Of a stretch of DNA of 64,000 bases, positions 11,901 through 26,200 are shown one piece after another (positions within the stretch are counted from its first letter, which is position 1; each line of letters starts with the position of its first letter). This DNA comes from Shinisaurus crocodilurus. Its lineage: Eukaryota > Chordata > Lepidosauria > Squamata > Shinisauridae. Location of the stretch: positions 224,780,467-224,844,466 of the forward strand of contig CM037880.1 of the NCBI GenBank assembly GCA_021292165.1, in the 5' to 3' direction. The notes under the pieces were generated by a model. The model was not told the origin of the DNA. It ran no database searches and worked only from the letters and a program-made list of their open reading frames with translations. The translations under genes and the position numbers were made by a program.

Positions 11901-14900
11901 AACTCCCCACGCTGGCTGGGACATGCTGGGAGTTGTAGGCCAAAAACATCTGGGGACCCAAGGTTGGAGAACACTGTATTACATGAAGGGGCAGGCTATG
12001 CCACGACCCACCACCCGAGGAGGCGGCGCCCATTCTATGCGCTTTCCACTTACAATCTCCACCATGTTTCCCTCACTGTATGGAATGTGCTGAACACCAG
12101 CATGAGCAGTTCAGAAATTGTGGAGGCGATGGAAGAGGAGAGGCAAAGCAACAACGGGCGTGGCAAAGAGCCCTTCTGGATGACGGAAGAGTCCCCTCCG
12201 CTGCACGGCAGACACCCCGTGCCCGTGATCGCTCGGTAGAAAAATGATATGTGAGCAAACGATGGGCTGGGGCTCTGAAGTTTATTTGTTGATCATTTAA
12301 CCCATTTCTCAGCTGCCTTTTGATAAGCAATTGTAAGGCCAGTTACAATAAAATACCATTTCGAAATATCTATCAGCACAGTGAACGCCTTAAACAAAAT
12401 TCAACTGGATGAGAAACCAGGGTGCCTGCAGTGTTACCCAAGCTTGTGCTGGCCCAGTGAGCCAAGCTGGTAACATTTGTGGGCGTAAGGTATTCCAGGT
12501 ACGCCATCATTTGCCCTCCGGAGAAGGTGACCTGCACACGAGTAGCAGATGAGGGCTTAGGGCAGAGGACTGCCGGCTTGTGTCCTCTCTGCACTGTTGC
12601 CCAAGTAAGTACCATCAAGATTCCAGAGACTCAGATGCTGCCGCCAATATAATTCTACGGCTGGCTTATAAAACCAAAATGGAATTCTACTCTCCCAGAT
12701 CAGTGGTAGTAACCTGAAGAGCCAAAACATCGGCACACAATCACAGTAGTATTTGTTCTCTCTAGGATGGAACTACGTGACTACTCAGTTCTACCTTTCT
12801 TTGTGGGGACCTGAAGCAAAGACAGGCAAAAGGCAGTCCAGAGTAACAGCACTCATATAGAAGGAAGCTACAGGACTCAGCCCCCTCCCATCACATCACT
12901 TAGGCTGCGATTCTATACTACAGTGGGGCTTACTATAGAAGTAAGCCCCACTGACCTCAGTGGGACTTGCTTCTAAACAGACATGTACAGGATGGTGCTG
13001 TAACGGTCCCTGGGGACCCTCACGCAATCCCTCTGCACACCCGGATTACAACTGAAGAGTAAGGAGGGACGGCTGCATGGATGGATCCTGACTTACGACT
13101 GGGAGCAGCCCGGTGGTCTACGTGGCCTGCAAATACCTGTGTCCTCGATGTCGTGGAAGACTTGGGGCTGGCCATCTCGCAGCAGCTTCCCACACAGTTT
13201 GAGATATTCTGTAGAGCTGACCGTGAAAACCTGAAGTTTCCTGTCCTGGGATTCAGCGTCCCCAAGGTCACGCGGGTCTGAGCTGTCCAAGTCTCCATCT
13301 TCCAAGTCTTCATCACCATCCTCTTCATATTCAGGATACGCCGCTTTCCTCATCATTTCCTAAGACAAGAAGCCCACCGCCGCCGCCGCTTTTACTTTTT
13401 GACCCCAATGGAGCGAGCCCCGTAACTTGCTGCTTACCAAGGGCAAGCGACAATCCCTGCTGGGCAAGGAGTTGCCCAAATCAATCACGTGCCTTGTGAC
13501 ACAGATGTCAATGGCAGGTGAACAAGCTGGGAAGTTCAGAGGAGGGCAACAAGGATGATAAAGGGACTGGAAACAAGGCCCTATGAGGAGAGACTGAAAG
13601 AACTGGGCATGTTTAGCCTTCAGAAGAGGAGACTGAGGGGAGATAGGATCGCACTCTTCCAGTATTTGAAGGGATGTCACACAGAGGAGGGCAAAGATCT
13701 CTTCTCGTTCATCCCAGTTTGCAGGACACGGAATAATGGGCTCAAGTTACAGGAACCTAGATTCCACCTAAACATCAGGAAAAATTTCCTGACTGTCAGA
13801 GCAATAAGACAATGGAATCAACTACCTGGGGAGGTGGTGGGCTCTCCCAGTCTGGAGGCATTCAAGGTGCAGCTGGACAGACATCTGTCGGAGATGCTTT
13901 GACCTGGATTCCTGCATTGAGCAGGGGGTTGGACTCGATGGCCTTGTAGGCCCCTTCCAACTCTACTTTTCTATGATTCTATGATTCTATGATTACTCTT
14001 CCGCAGGACCACCACTTGGGCGCACAGACCGCATGGCAAGTGCAGCGGCTTTTTTCTGAAGGCAGGTTGACCACACCAAGGCAGAACTGGAGACCATTAA
14101 GAACACAAGAGCCCTGCTGGATCAGACCAAGCCGGGTCCATCTAGTCCAGCATCCTGTTCCATGCAGTGGCAAGACAGATGTTTCAGAGTAGCCCATAAG
14201 CAGGCCGGGAAGGCAACGGTATCCCTTCCCCACCACTGCCCCCACCCCACCCCAGCTACTGGTCTTCACAGAGGCTCCAGTTAGCTCTAATACCTACAGC
14301 CTGCTGCAAACCCCTCCTCCCAGAATTCACCTAGCCTCCTTTTCGTGCCATCTGAGTCTGTGACCATCTCCGCAGCTGATGGCAACAGATTCCAGAAGTT
14401 AATTACGGTATGTGTTGTGCGGACTAGGAGCCTAGTTTTTCCTGAATCTCCCTCCTCCAATTTCACTGGGTGACTCCAAGTTCTAGTATTATAGGACAGG
14501 GTGGGCAGAGGGTGGATCTAGATATACTGGACGATCTCTGGGTGATTTCCAGCAGATCAGCACGGATCCCTGGCTCCCCAACTGGTTAACAACGGCAGCA
14601 ATACAATGGCTGCCCCTCCCCCACCACTTTAAATTACGCCGCTGAAATGGGGAAAGCCTGGGAGAGCTGGGAGAGGGGGTTTTGTGCGGGAGGACTGCGG
14701 GCTCCGTTCAGTTCGGGTACTGAAAACAAAATCCCTGGGTTCGGAATTCTTTACCTTGCAAGCCTTCTGCACCAGGCTCCGGTGGGTGGATCTCAGGATT
14801 CCAGTAAGACACGAGGAAGAGCCCAGGAGCCTGAAGTCTGCCCACCGCTGCAGTTCCCGTAGGTGACCGTGGAACGTCCGGGGCCGCGGGTCAGCGGAGC

Positions 14901-17900
14901 GTGTGTGTGAAATCCCTTAACGTCTAACAGGAGAGACCCCTTACTCTCCTGTCTGTACCCCACCCTTCTGTTTCTGTCTTTGTTGTTGGTCTCAGAATTA
15001 GGAATTAGGAAAATGGGGGGGGGGAAGCAGCGTCCCACGGACACAGCTTCAATGTATGGAGAAGAATTTCAAAGCAGGGTTCGGGAGAGACTATGGGCGA
15101 AAACTCAAACGCCAAACTCTCCGAACCCTATGCGAGGTAGAGTGGCCATCCATGGGAGTGGGGTGGCCAGCACAAGGCTCCTTCGACCTCAATATCATTG
15201 AGCGAGTACACCAAAAGGTGACTCAGACTCCAGGAGGACACCCAGACCAATTTCCCTACATCGACCAGTGGCAACAAAACGTTATGGAACAGCCCCCATG
15301 GCTGAAAAGATATGCAGGCGAAAGGGCATTGGCAGTTTTCCAGAGACAAAGAGCAGGAAGATCTAATGTCTTGCCATCAGATCCTGATGCATATGTCCCT
15401 CTTCGACCCCCTCCATACGTGCCACCCAGGGAGCGGCCACAGCCGCGGGCACCCACTCCCCCTCCCCATTTAGAGAGTAGTAGTGAAGAGTCAGAAGAGG
15501 AGGAAAGGACTCCCTCAGCACCCGGGAAAGATCAAGATGAAAAAGGGGAGGTGGGAAGCCCAGTGGCAGACCACACTAGAACAAAGAAAAAGAAAATAAA
15601 AGACAAGAAACCTGTCCTCACTGCACCGCTTAGGCAAGTGGACCAAATGGTGGAAGGGCCACAAGGGCTGGAAAGGCAGACCCTGTTTCAGCATGTCCCA
15701 TTCACCTCTTCTGACCTCTTGAATTGGAAGAAACAATATGGGCCATTTGCAGAGAAACCAAGTGAAATGACAGAGTTAGTGAGCACTATCATGACTACCC
15801 ATAACCCAACGTGGCATGATATCCAGCAACTGGTGGGGACTCTTTTGAACCCCGAAGAGAGGGAAAGACTGAAAGCAGCAGCCACCGAAGTGCTAAAGCC
15901 AACGTGTCCACAAGGGACGCGGGTGGAAGACCATGTAGAAGAATTCTTCCCCTCAAGAGACCCAAGGTGGGATCCCTACGACCAAGGACAAAGTGCGCTA
16001 CTGCGCATGTATCGAAATAGAGTAGTAGAGGCCATGAGGAAAGCGGGGAGGCCAGCTGTAAACATGTCCAAACCGTCCCTTGTGATCCAGGGCCCAACAG
16101 AAGCACCTGAAGCATTTTATTCTAGACTCATAGAAACCTACCGAACCTACACCCCCATTGACCCCACTGCCCCAGAAAATGTGAGAATGCTGGCACTGGC
16201 GTTCATATCCCAAAGCGCCCCTGACATAAAGAGGAAGTTGCAAGCAAAAGATGATGCGCTGGGAATGTCCATGTCCCAGTTGATGGAGACAGCAAGAAAG
16301 GTGTATGTAAACAGAGAGACAGAAGAAGAAAAGAAGAAAGAAGAAAGGATGCAGAAGAAGGCAGAACTGTTAGCGGCGGCCCTTGTCACTCAACAAAGGG
16401 GACGTGGCCGAGGGCGAGGAAGGGGCCGAGGAGGAAGAGGGGGTGGAGGCACCAGGCCCCTGGGAAGGAGCGAGTGCGCCATCTGTCGACGGGATGGTCA
16501 CTGGAAAAATGAATGCCCGAATAGAGAAAGGGGAGGAGCCACCCATGGAACGTGGCGTGGAAAAGGAAGAGGAGGCCAGGGGAGAACACCAACAGCACAA
16601 GAGGAGAGAGAAGAAGGGGCCATGGGAATGGCCGCTGTAGAAGGATGGGGAGCTGAAGAAAAATGAGGGTCACCTGGCTCGAAAAATCTTGGCCCCCACG
16701 AGCCGGTGGTTACAATGGAAGTAGGGGGCCAACTAATGGACTTTCTTGTGGATACGGGGGCCACCCGATCCGTTGTCACCCAGCCTGTTAACAAAAAATC
16801 AGGGACAAAAGTAAAAATTCAGGGAGCCACAGGGTCTCCAAGGCCTTATGATTTGTTAAATCCAGTCACGTGTAATTTAGCCCAAAAAACAGTGACACAT
16901 CAATTTATCTGGCTTCCTGAATGTCCCATCCCACTTCTGGGACGGGACCTCCTAAGTAAACTAAGGGCCCACATATATTTTGATGAGGGCAAAAACATGA
17001 GACTGGAAGTCTCAGAGACCCCACGCCTACAATTACAACATCCCCAGGAGGAGGTGTGGCGGCTAATGGTGGCCAGAGAAAAACACAGAGAAAGCCTAGA
17101 CTGGGAAGAGTTTGGAGTGCCTGGGGTCTGGGCAGAAGACAATCCACCTGGACATGCAGCACACCACCCACCCTTATTGGTCACCCTGCAGCCACATGCA
17201 CAGCCATACCGCCAGAGGCAAAGGCCATACCCCAGGCCAATTATGAAGGAAATACAAAATACCATTAATAAGTTTGTAAAACATGGCATCGTCAGAATAG
17301 CCACCTCCTCCTGGAACACGCCGATTCTGCCAATCCCCAAACCCGGGGGAAAGTATCGCCCTGTCCAAGACCTGAGGAGAGTTAATGAGGCTACAGTAAC
17401 CCTACACCCAGTGGTCCCAAATCCGTATGTCCTTCTGAGCCTGCTCCCCGCATCGGCTGAGTGGTTCTCAGTAATTGATCTGAAGGACGCATTCTTCTGC
17501 ATCCCCTTGCACCCAAAAAGCCAAGAACTGTTTGCCTTTGAGTGGGAAGATCCTGAAACTGGAAAAAAGGCCCAGTATGTGTGGACAAGATTGCCCCAGG
17601 GGTTCAAAAACTCACCGACCCTATTTGGCACTGCGTTAGGAAAAGATTTGGAAGAATACTACCCATGTCACCGCGATGAAATTTTGCTGCAGTATGTAGA
17701 CGACCTGCTAGTGACAGGAAGGACAAAAGACACGTGTTGGGAAAATACAAGGCATCTTCTGCAGCTCCTAGAAAAAAGAGGGTACCGGGCATCAAGAGAA
17801 AAGGCCCAGCTTGTAAAGAAAAATGTCAAATATTTAGGCTATGAGGTGGCACAAGGACAGCGATCCCTAGGACATGAAAGAAAAGAGGCAGTATGCCAAC

Positions 17901-20900
17901 TGCCCACCCCAAAGACAAGAAAAGAGTTAAGGGGATTCCTTGGAGCTGCAGGATTCTGCAGGATCTGGATCCCAAATTTCAGCCTGATAGCTCAACCCTT
18001 GTACGAAGCCACCCGAGGAAGAGAACACGACCCGTTCCTCTGGCAAGAAAAAGAAGAGAAAGCATTCAAACAGCTTAAAGAAGCCCTGATGCAAGCCCCA
18101 AGCCTGGGACTGCCAGACTTGGAGAAGCCATTCAGCCTCTACGTGGATACTAGGTGCAACATTGCAATTGGAGTCCTGACTCAGAAGTTAGGGTCATGGC
18201 AGAGGCCAGTGGCGTATCTCTCCAAACAGTTAGACAACGTAGCAAAAGGATGGCCGGCATGCTTGAAAGCAGTGGCAGGAACTGCTTTGCTCGTCCAAGA
18301 AGCAGCCAAGTTGACTTTTGAACAAGAGCTCATAGTGTGGACCCCACACTCACTCCGAGCTGTCTTAGATGCAAAGGGGCATCTCTGGCTCACCAACACT
18401 AGGATGCTCAAATATCAAACCATGATAACACACAACCCACATGTGATCCTCAAACAATCATACACCCTCAACCCAGCTACCCTGCTCCCTGAAAGCCCAT
18501 CAGAAACACACTGCCACCACGATTGCATTGAAGTCATAGAACAGACTTATGCATCCAGACCAGATCTAAAAGACACTCCGCTCCCTGACGGAGTAATGGA
18601 AGTATTCACAGATGGGTCTAGTTACATAGAAAATGGAGAAAGATTGGCAGGATATGCTGTGGTGAGTGAAGAAAAAGTACTGGAGAGTGGAGCATTGCCC
18701 AAGGGAACAAGTGCCCAACTAGCTGAGTTACACGCAGTTATTCGGGCTCTCCAACTTGGAGAAAATAAGAAACTGACCATATGGACCGATTCTAAGTATG
18801 CTTTTCTCACCGCACATGTGCATGGAGCCCTGTATAAAGAGAGAGGATTGATCACTTCAGGGGGCAAGCCTATAAAGCACATGACCGTCATCCAAGAACT
18901 ACTAATCAGTGTATGGAAACCCATGAAGTTAGCCATAGTTCATTGTGAAGGCCACGCCAAGGGACAAGGAAAAGTGGCACGAGGAAACAGGAAGGCAGAT
19001 TTGGCAGCCAAAGCAGCAGCCAGAGGAGATCCTCCCGAAAATACTGAAGCATGCTATCCACTGTGGGACTGCCCAGGCATGCAAGAACAAGCATATTATA
19101 CTCCTGAAGAAGAGAAAAAGGGGTATGAAGATTTACTTGCCACAAAACTGAATGGGTGGATGGTTCTCCCGGACAAAAGAGTTTGGATTCCAGCATCACT
19201 AAGCAAAGAAGTGGTGCAAGCTGCCCATGAAAGAACTCACATGGGATATGGTGCCCTAGCCCAAGCATTAAACAGAGAAGTCCTCATTGACAAACTGTAC
19301 ACCCTAACCAGATGGGCTGCTGAAAAGTGCGTAATATGTGCAAAGAACAACCCCCGCGTAGGCCCCAGCCTACCACCGGGAAAACAACCAGAGGGAGACT
19401 TTCCCTTCAGTTCAGCCATGATAGATTTCACAGACATGCCAAAGGAAAAAGGCTATACCGCCATGTTGGTGATAGTCTGCAATTACACTGGGTGGCCAGA
19501 ATGTTTTCCAACCAGGACTAAACGGACCCAAGAAGTGTCAAGAGCCCTCCTAAGAGACATTGTTCCCAGATATGGAATACCCTCCTATCTCTCTTCTGAC
19601 AACGGCCCAGAATTTACCAATAAAGTAATCAGAGAAGTGGTAGGAGCGCTAAAAATAGACTGGAGATTACATTGTGCCTACCATCCTCAGTCAAGTGGCA
19701 GAGTGGAACGGATGAACCGGACTCTGAAAAACAAACTAGCAAAAATTTGCCAAGAAACCCAGTTGAAATGGCCAGATGCGCTGCCCATGGCCCTGCTGGC
19801 AATTCGGTGCGCACCCCGGCGAAATCTGAATCTCTCCCCTTTTGAGCTTATGTTTGGACGACCACCCCAACTAGTAAGACCCATAACAGCCAATGAGGGA
19901 GAGCTGGGAAAAACTCAAGTCTTAAAACAGGTGCAAGGATTAGGAAAAACAATTGAAGACCTGCAAGATTATGTTATTTCACAAAGAAAGCCTTTGTTTT
20001 CCAGCTCCACCCATGGCTTTCACCCCGGGGACCAAGTCTGGGTGAAAGATTGGAAGGCCGAACCATTAAAGGCTCGGTGGAGGGGTCCGTATACAGTCAT
20101 CCTTTGCTCTCCCTTAGCCGTGAAAGTTGCTGAAGTCAAACCGTGGATCCACTGGACCCGAGTCAAGCCAGCAGCCCAGTTTGCTTCTACTTGGAAGGTG
20201 GTTCCAGGTCCAACCAAAGACCGTGGCCTCAGAGTCACCCTCAAAAGAGTGCAACAGAGGCCATAATAAAGCCTCCACCTCGGGGTGCAAGTGCTAGTAA
20301 CCTCTCCCCCGCCAAAAGAACCAGTGTTACCCAGATCTACAGGCCCTAGCAGGCGTCACACCCGGAAGCTGACGTCCGTCGCTCGGGAGAAGCCTGAGGA
20401 TCACGCCTCGCCATGTGGAAACAGATATTGTTACTAGCATGGGTGGGAAAAGTTGTAATTGCTTGTGCCAATAATTGTACAGCTTGTCAGAAAATAGTGT
20501 TAGAAGGACAAACCCTAACCACTACCCTGGTGTACCACACACACTATAGATGCACATCCGAAAACATAACTAAGTGTTGCTATAAAAATACCTGGTACTC
20601 CCTATGTGTAAATACAGGCCATTGTTTTGATCCTAAGGTAGATCCAGCCCAGACATGGTTGGTAGCCCGGGCACAAGGGTCTACCAAAGGACATGTGATA
20701 GCCCAAACACAATTAAAGTCAAAGTCTAGTCCAGGATCCCTCATCTTTGACCTATGCAGAATCGCGTATTGGCCTACCTCATGTGGCACAGACATTAACT
20801 GGCACAGAGCTTACGCCCTCAGTGAAATATATGTGTGCCCCCAGAGAGCCCCCCAACCACACAACCCACAGTGTGACAATGTTGAAGAACGATACTGCCC

Positions 20901-23220
20901 CTACTGGGGATGTGCACTCTGGGCCACTTACCACCAGAACAAGGGCCAAGGACAGAAGTTAGCCGTCTCCAGGATACATAAAAAACCAGACTGCACATTA
21001 TACAATTGCAACAATGTAAATTTAACTATCTCTGATCCACAGGGATTCATAGATAAGTATGGAAGTGGTTTAGGCATCCGGTTATACTCCTCCGGTGTAG
21101 ACCCTGGAGGTATTTTCCTACTTCAGATTGAAACCAGGTACCACCCCACGCAGAATTACACCCGGCATTTCTCTGAATTTTGGGAAGAAACAGCCATTGA
21201 GTTTAAACCAACTCAAGAGGCAAAAAATTTGTTTTTAGAACTTGCTAGTAACATTGCCAATTCCTTAAATGTGTCAAACTGTTATGTGTGTGGGGGTACC
21301 CAAAGAGGAGACCAGTGGCCGTGGGATGCCCAAGAGTACAATTACACCCAACCTTATGACATCTCCTCCATGCCCAAGAATGTGAGAAGAGGGGCCACGT
21401 GGATCTTAAGACAGGCCATAGTGGCTGATTGGTGCCTAAGTCGTCCCTGGGCAGAAGGGAGAATAGCAGTTGGAAACACGCCTTGCCTAAATTCCCAAAC
21501 CTGGAATGAGACAACCAATCAGTGGGACCTTTGGCCCAATTCCACCCTACAGTGGCCCAACCTCTCCTTAGAAGACAGCACGCGTGCCACCAGAGCTCCT
21601 CCTGGAGTGTATTGGATTTGTGGGAGATTAGCCCTGACAGATCTCCCCACCAATTGGACAGGTAGTTGTACACTGGGTCATATAAATCCGGCATTTTTCC
21701 TGTTGCCCATAGAAACTCCCACAAAAACCAAGCAAAAAAGGGCAATAAAAATTGGCCAGTGGGATGATGCAGATTGGCCACCTGAAAGAATAATCCAATA
21801 TTATGACCCAGCCTCATGGGCACAAGACGGCTCCTATGGGTACCGCACCCCAATTTATATGTTAAATCGTATTATAAGATTACAAGCTGTGGTAGAAATA
21901 ATTGCTAATGAAACCTCACAGGCACTCAAAGTGATAGCCCAACAGCAAACAAAGTTCCGAGATGCCATATACCAGAATCGCTTAGCCCTTGACTACTTGC
22001 TAGCAGCTGAAGGTGGAGTATGTGGAAAGTTTAATATAAGCAACTGTTGCCTGCAAATTGATGACAAAGGTGAAATCATTGAAGGAATAGCTAACCGCAT
22101 AGAAAAGGTGGCTCATGTTCCAGTCCAGACCTGGAAGGGGCTCGATCTGGGAGAAGCTTTCTCTGGATGGTTCCCCAAGTTACCAGGGTTGCAAGCAATA
22201 GTAGCTCTCATCGGGCTAATCGCGATGGGTTGCATCCTGCTCCCTTGTGTCCTCCCTATTGTGGTCCGGACAATCCAAAATAGCCTGAGCCTATTAGCAG
22301 AAAAAAGGGCGGCTGCCCAGGTCCTGGCTATGTGGGAATATCGCCCCATCCCCCAGGTTGAAACTCCAGATGGGTGTTGAAGTTTCAAAAGGGAGGAGTG
22401 AAGGAAACGAAATAGTTAAAAAGGAAAAACTTAGCCAAGCATGTAGACAGATTGCCAGGGTAATGACTGTGGCAATGACTGACAATGGCTATGTTGATTC
22501 AAAAGGGTTGAGGTGTTTTGCTGTCTCACCCTGCCTACGTGACCAAGATCAGATAATACCTACCAGCTGCTTGATTGTAAGATCATCCTCCTGTCTCCTT
22601 GTAAGGAAATCCCCCTCCCATAATAAAGCCCCCCCTTTTGTCTTGACCTTGCTGACCAATGTAAAGAATTGTTGCCAAATGACCAGACTTATGTATCCTA
22701 TAAAAGTGGTTGTAAAAGCCCCGCCCGGGGTTCTGCTTTGCGACACAGTCCGCAGGACCTATTGTGCACAATAAACCTTTTTCCAATAACCCGAGTTGGT
22801 CCTCGTTGTCCTTGTCTGAGGTAAAAGGTGACCACTTCACCCCTGCTATGGGAGAGGGAGAAGAACCTGCTCTCCCCCCTTTTCTCCCCACACCGTGCAG
22901 AGCTTTATAAACCTTTATCATCAGGTCCTCCCTTGGTCATGGTTTTTCTAAAGTCAAAAGTCCAAAATGCTTTAGCCCAGCCTGGTGCCTCAACTCCCAG
23001 CATCCTCCAGCAGCTGGCTGGGGGGTATGCTGGGAGCTGTAGTCCAACACATCTGGAGGGCACCAGGCTGGGGGGAGGCTGCTTTGGCCTTTCCATATGA
23101 GGGAGCGGGAGCTACAGCCCCTTCCTCAAGAGCTCCATTGTCTCTCTGCATCTCAGGAGCCTGTGAGTTCCCACTTTCCCAGACTGGAGGGGCCTGGACT
23201 GATGCACCACCTGCATATGA

Positions 23221-23279
<59 letters not shown>

Positions 23280-26200
23280 TTATTTATTACCCGCCTCTCC
23301 ATCTAGATCGAGGCGGGGAACAACAGAAAATATAAAATATCTAAACTAAAACAACACAATATATACTATTAAACATCTTAAAACATCTTTAAAACATTTA
23401 AAAAAACATTTTTAAAGCCTTTAAAAAGAGGAGGGCAAAGATCTCTTCTCGTTCATCCCAGATTGCAGGACACGGAATAATGGGCTCAAGTTACAGGAAC
23501 CTAGATTCCACCTAAACATCAGGAAAAATTTCCTGACTGTCAGAGCAATAAGACAATGGAATCAACTACCTAGGGAGGTGGTGGGCTCTCCCAGTCTGGA
23601 GGCATTCAAGGTGCAGCTGGACAGACATCTGTCAGAGATGCTTTGACCCGGATTCCTGCACTGAGCAGGGGGTTGGACTCGATGGCCTTGTAGGCCCCTT
23701 CCAACTCTACTTTTCTATGATTCTATGATCCTAAAATTCCGCCGGATAGGCCTGCTGGAAGAGTTCAGTCTTTATGGCTTTTTTAAAGTCCAAAAGACTG
23801 ACAAGTTGACGTATCTAGGGAGGCCCTTAAGCCTCAAGGCTGGGCCGAGGCTCAGTGAGCTGGACTGAGTGATCTCAGCTGCGCTCCTGAGGGAACTCCC
23901 ACCCCACCCCCCTTGGGGCCTGGGAAAACAGTCTTCGTCAGCCTGTGATGGGCCAACAGGGATCTCCTTGGAGTTGCCAGGAGTGTGAGCATAAAATGGG
24001 GCGGCGGGGGCAAGTGGTAACAGTGTCCCTTTGTCTTCCATCTTCACCTTCTACCTTGGCTTTGAACTTTGCACGTATGTCTTCTTTGGTCCTGATCCAT
24101 GGGAAGACCTGTACCTAGGTGCGTATAGACAGGGTTGGGTACTATTTGCCCTTTACTGCACCTTTTCCAAATCCGGCCTAGCCAGTCCAGATGACTGACC
24201 ATAATGGTTTCTAGGAATCCTAAAAATAATTAACAAACATGCAATATGCTGGAGATGGAAATGGGAGGCTTGCTTTGCCTTTCATGACAAGGTGCCCTTC
24301 CTGGTTAATTATGCAAGGGAAGAGAAGGAATGCCACAGATCCAGGCAAAACGAGAGGAAGAAAATAAGGAGTAGAAAAAGCTAGAGGTCTAGCTCACTTG
24401 CCTGACTAAGACCAAGAGAACGTTCTTCATGATGCTAAATGGGAAGGCATGAGGTCTACCCCTGTAGGCATGCACAATGGACTGGGGAAGGAGACACAAT
24501 ACCCCAGCACCAGACAGCACTAGCTCTTTCCCATGTGCACGCCTTCCCAGAGACCATAAAGAAGAGCTGATGGGTCCCCATGTGCAACCTTCCCACAGCA
24601 AATGTGGTTGCAGAGCTGTGGCTGATGCGCCCTACTACACAAGATCAATGCCAAGCCGTAGCCCCTTCTCATAGAATCATGGAAAAGTAGAGTTGGAAGG
24701 GGCCTACAACGGCATCGAGTCCAACCCCCTGCTCAATGCAGTCAGGGGTTCCTGACTGTCAGAGCAATAAGACAATGGAATCAACTACCTAGGGAGGTCG
24801 TGGGCTCTCCCACTCTGGAGGCATTCAAGGTGCAGCTGGACAGACATCTGTCAGGGATGCTTTGACCTGGATTCCTGCATTGAGCAGGGGGTTGGACTCG
24901 ATGGCCTTGTAGGCCCCTTCCAACTCTACTTTTCTATGATTCTATGATTCTATGAATCCAGGTCAAAGCATCCCCAACAGATGGCTGTCCCGCTGCACCT
25001 TGAATGCCTCCAGTGTGGGAGAGCCCACCACCTCCCTAGGTAGTTGGTTCCATTGTCTTATTGCTCTGACAGTCAGGAAGCTTTTCCTGATGTTTAGGTG
25101 GAATCTGGGTTCCTGTAACTTGAGCCCATTATTCCGTGTCCTGCAAACTGGGATGATCGAGAAGAGATCCTGGCCCTCCTCTGTGTGACAACCCTTCAAG
25201 TACTGGAAGAGTGCGATCATATCTCCCCTCAGTCTCCTCTTCTGAAGGCTAAACATGCCCAGTTCTTTCAGTCTCTCCTCATAGGGCCTTGTTTCCAGTC
25301 CCTTTATCATCCTTGTTGCCCTCCTCTGAACCCTCTCCAGTTTGTCTACGTCCTTCTTAAAGTGTGGTGCCCAGAACTGGATACAGTACTCAGGATGAGG
25401 CCTAACCAGTGCTCTACTCTACTCTGACAGGTCCACTCCTGCAAGGCACACATCCCTACCTCCAGGCCAGCTCTGAAATCCATCGAAATCCTCTGCTTGG
25501 AAAACTTATTCCGGGCCTGCACGCAGATCAGACTAATGGCACGAAGCTTTGCATCCTTCTGTCTCTGCAAGGCACTGATCTAAATAAGGGGGGAAATGGG
25601 GAGAAACTGAGGGGCTCTTCCGAGAACAGAAAGGCACGTTGCCTGGAAGAGCAAGCAAAATCCGGAACATCCGTGCACACATTGCAGGGAACACAACTGG
25701 TGCTTTTAACAATCAAGCGATGTCCCGAACAAGGCACAACTGACAGGGTGGGAGGCAGCAGGCCGGAGGGCGGAACTTACCCTGAACTCCTTTTCCAGAA
25801 CTTCATGTTGTCTCTGCAGCCAGGCTGGATCTGCCGCATCACTTCCTCGTCTCTGCTGCTACTCAACGACAAATGTAGCAGTATTACTTACTGGTAGCTC
25901 GTGCCAGGACAGGATCAGAGAGCAGCACAGCACCCAACAGACTGGCTGACTGCAGCAGAGCTTTCGAAGGAAGGTGGCTTCCTTGACCCGCCAGACCCCT
26001 CCCTCTGCCGGCAAAAGAACTCACGCCACAGAAAGTCAGTTTGTCTCGAGGGGGCTGGAGCAATCTGACACAGCTGCTGTCAGCTTCAGGGCACATCACA
26101 AACACGCCAGGCACAAAATGCAACACAGCATCGTTAAACTCCGCCTCATCAGAATGCGTACCAGCCCGTTAGGATAACTTGGCCTGTTGTGGTGAAGTAA

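Noticed and set aside
11693..11938. An exon on the plus strand around the pogo and hAT MITEs
   Set aside because: The frame is made of the two transposon sequences and has no splice signals.
14793..14950. A primer-binding site after a 5' LTR of the ERV
   Set aside because: I compared the stretch with the expected 3' complement of common tRNA primers and with the 3' LTR end and saw no convincing match.
20580..21853. Minus-strand frames within env and pol
   Set aside because: Shadows of the retroviral genes without start context or domain content.
23222..23282. CRISPR-like regular repeat
   Set aside because: A plain AAT microsatellite without spacers, in a vertebrate genome.
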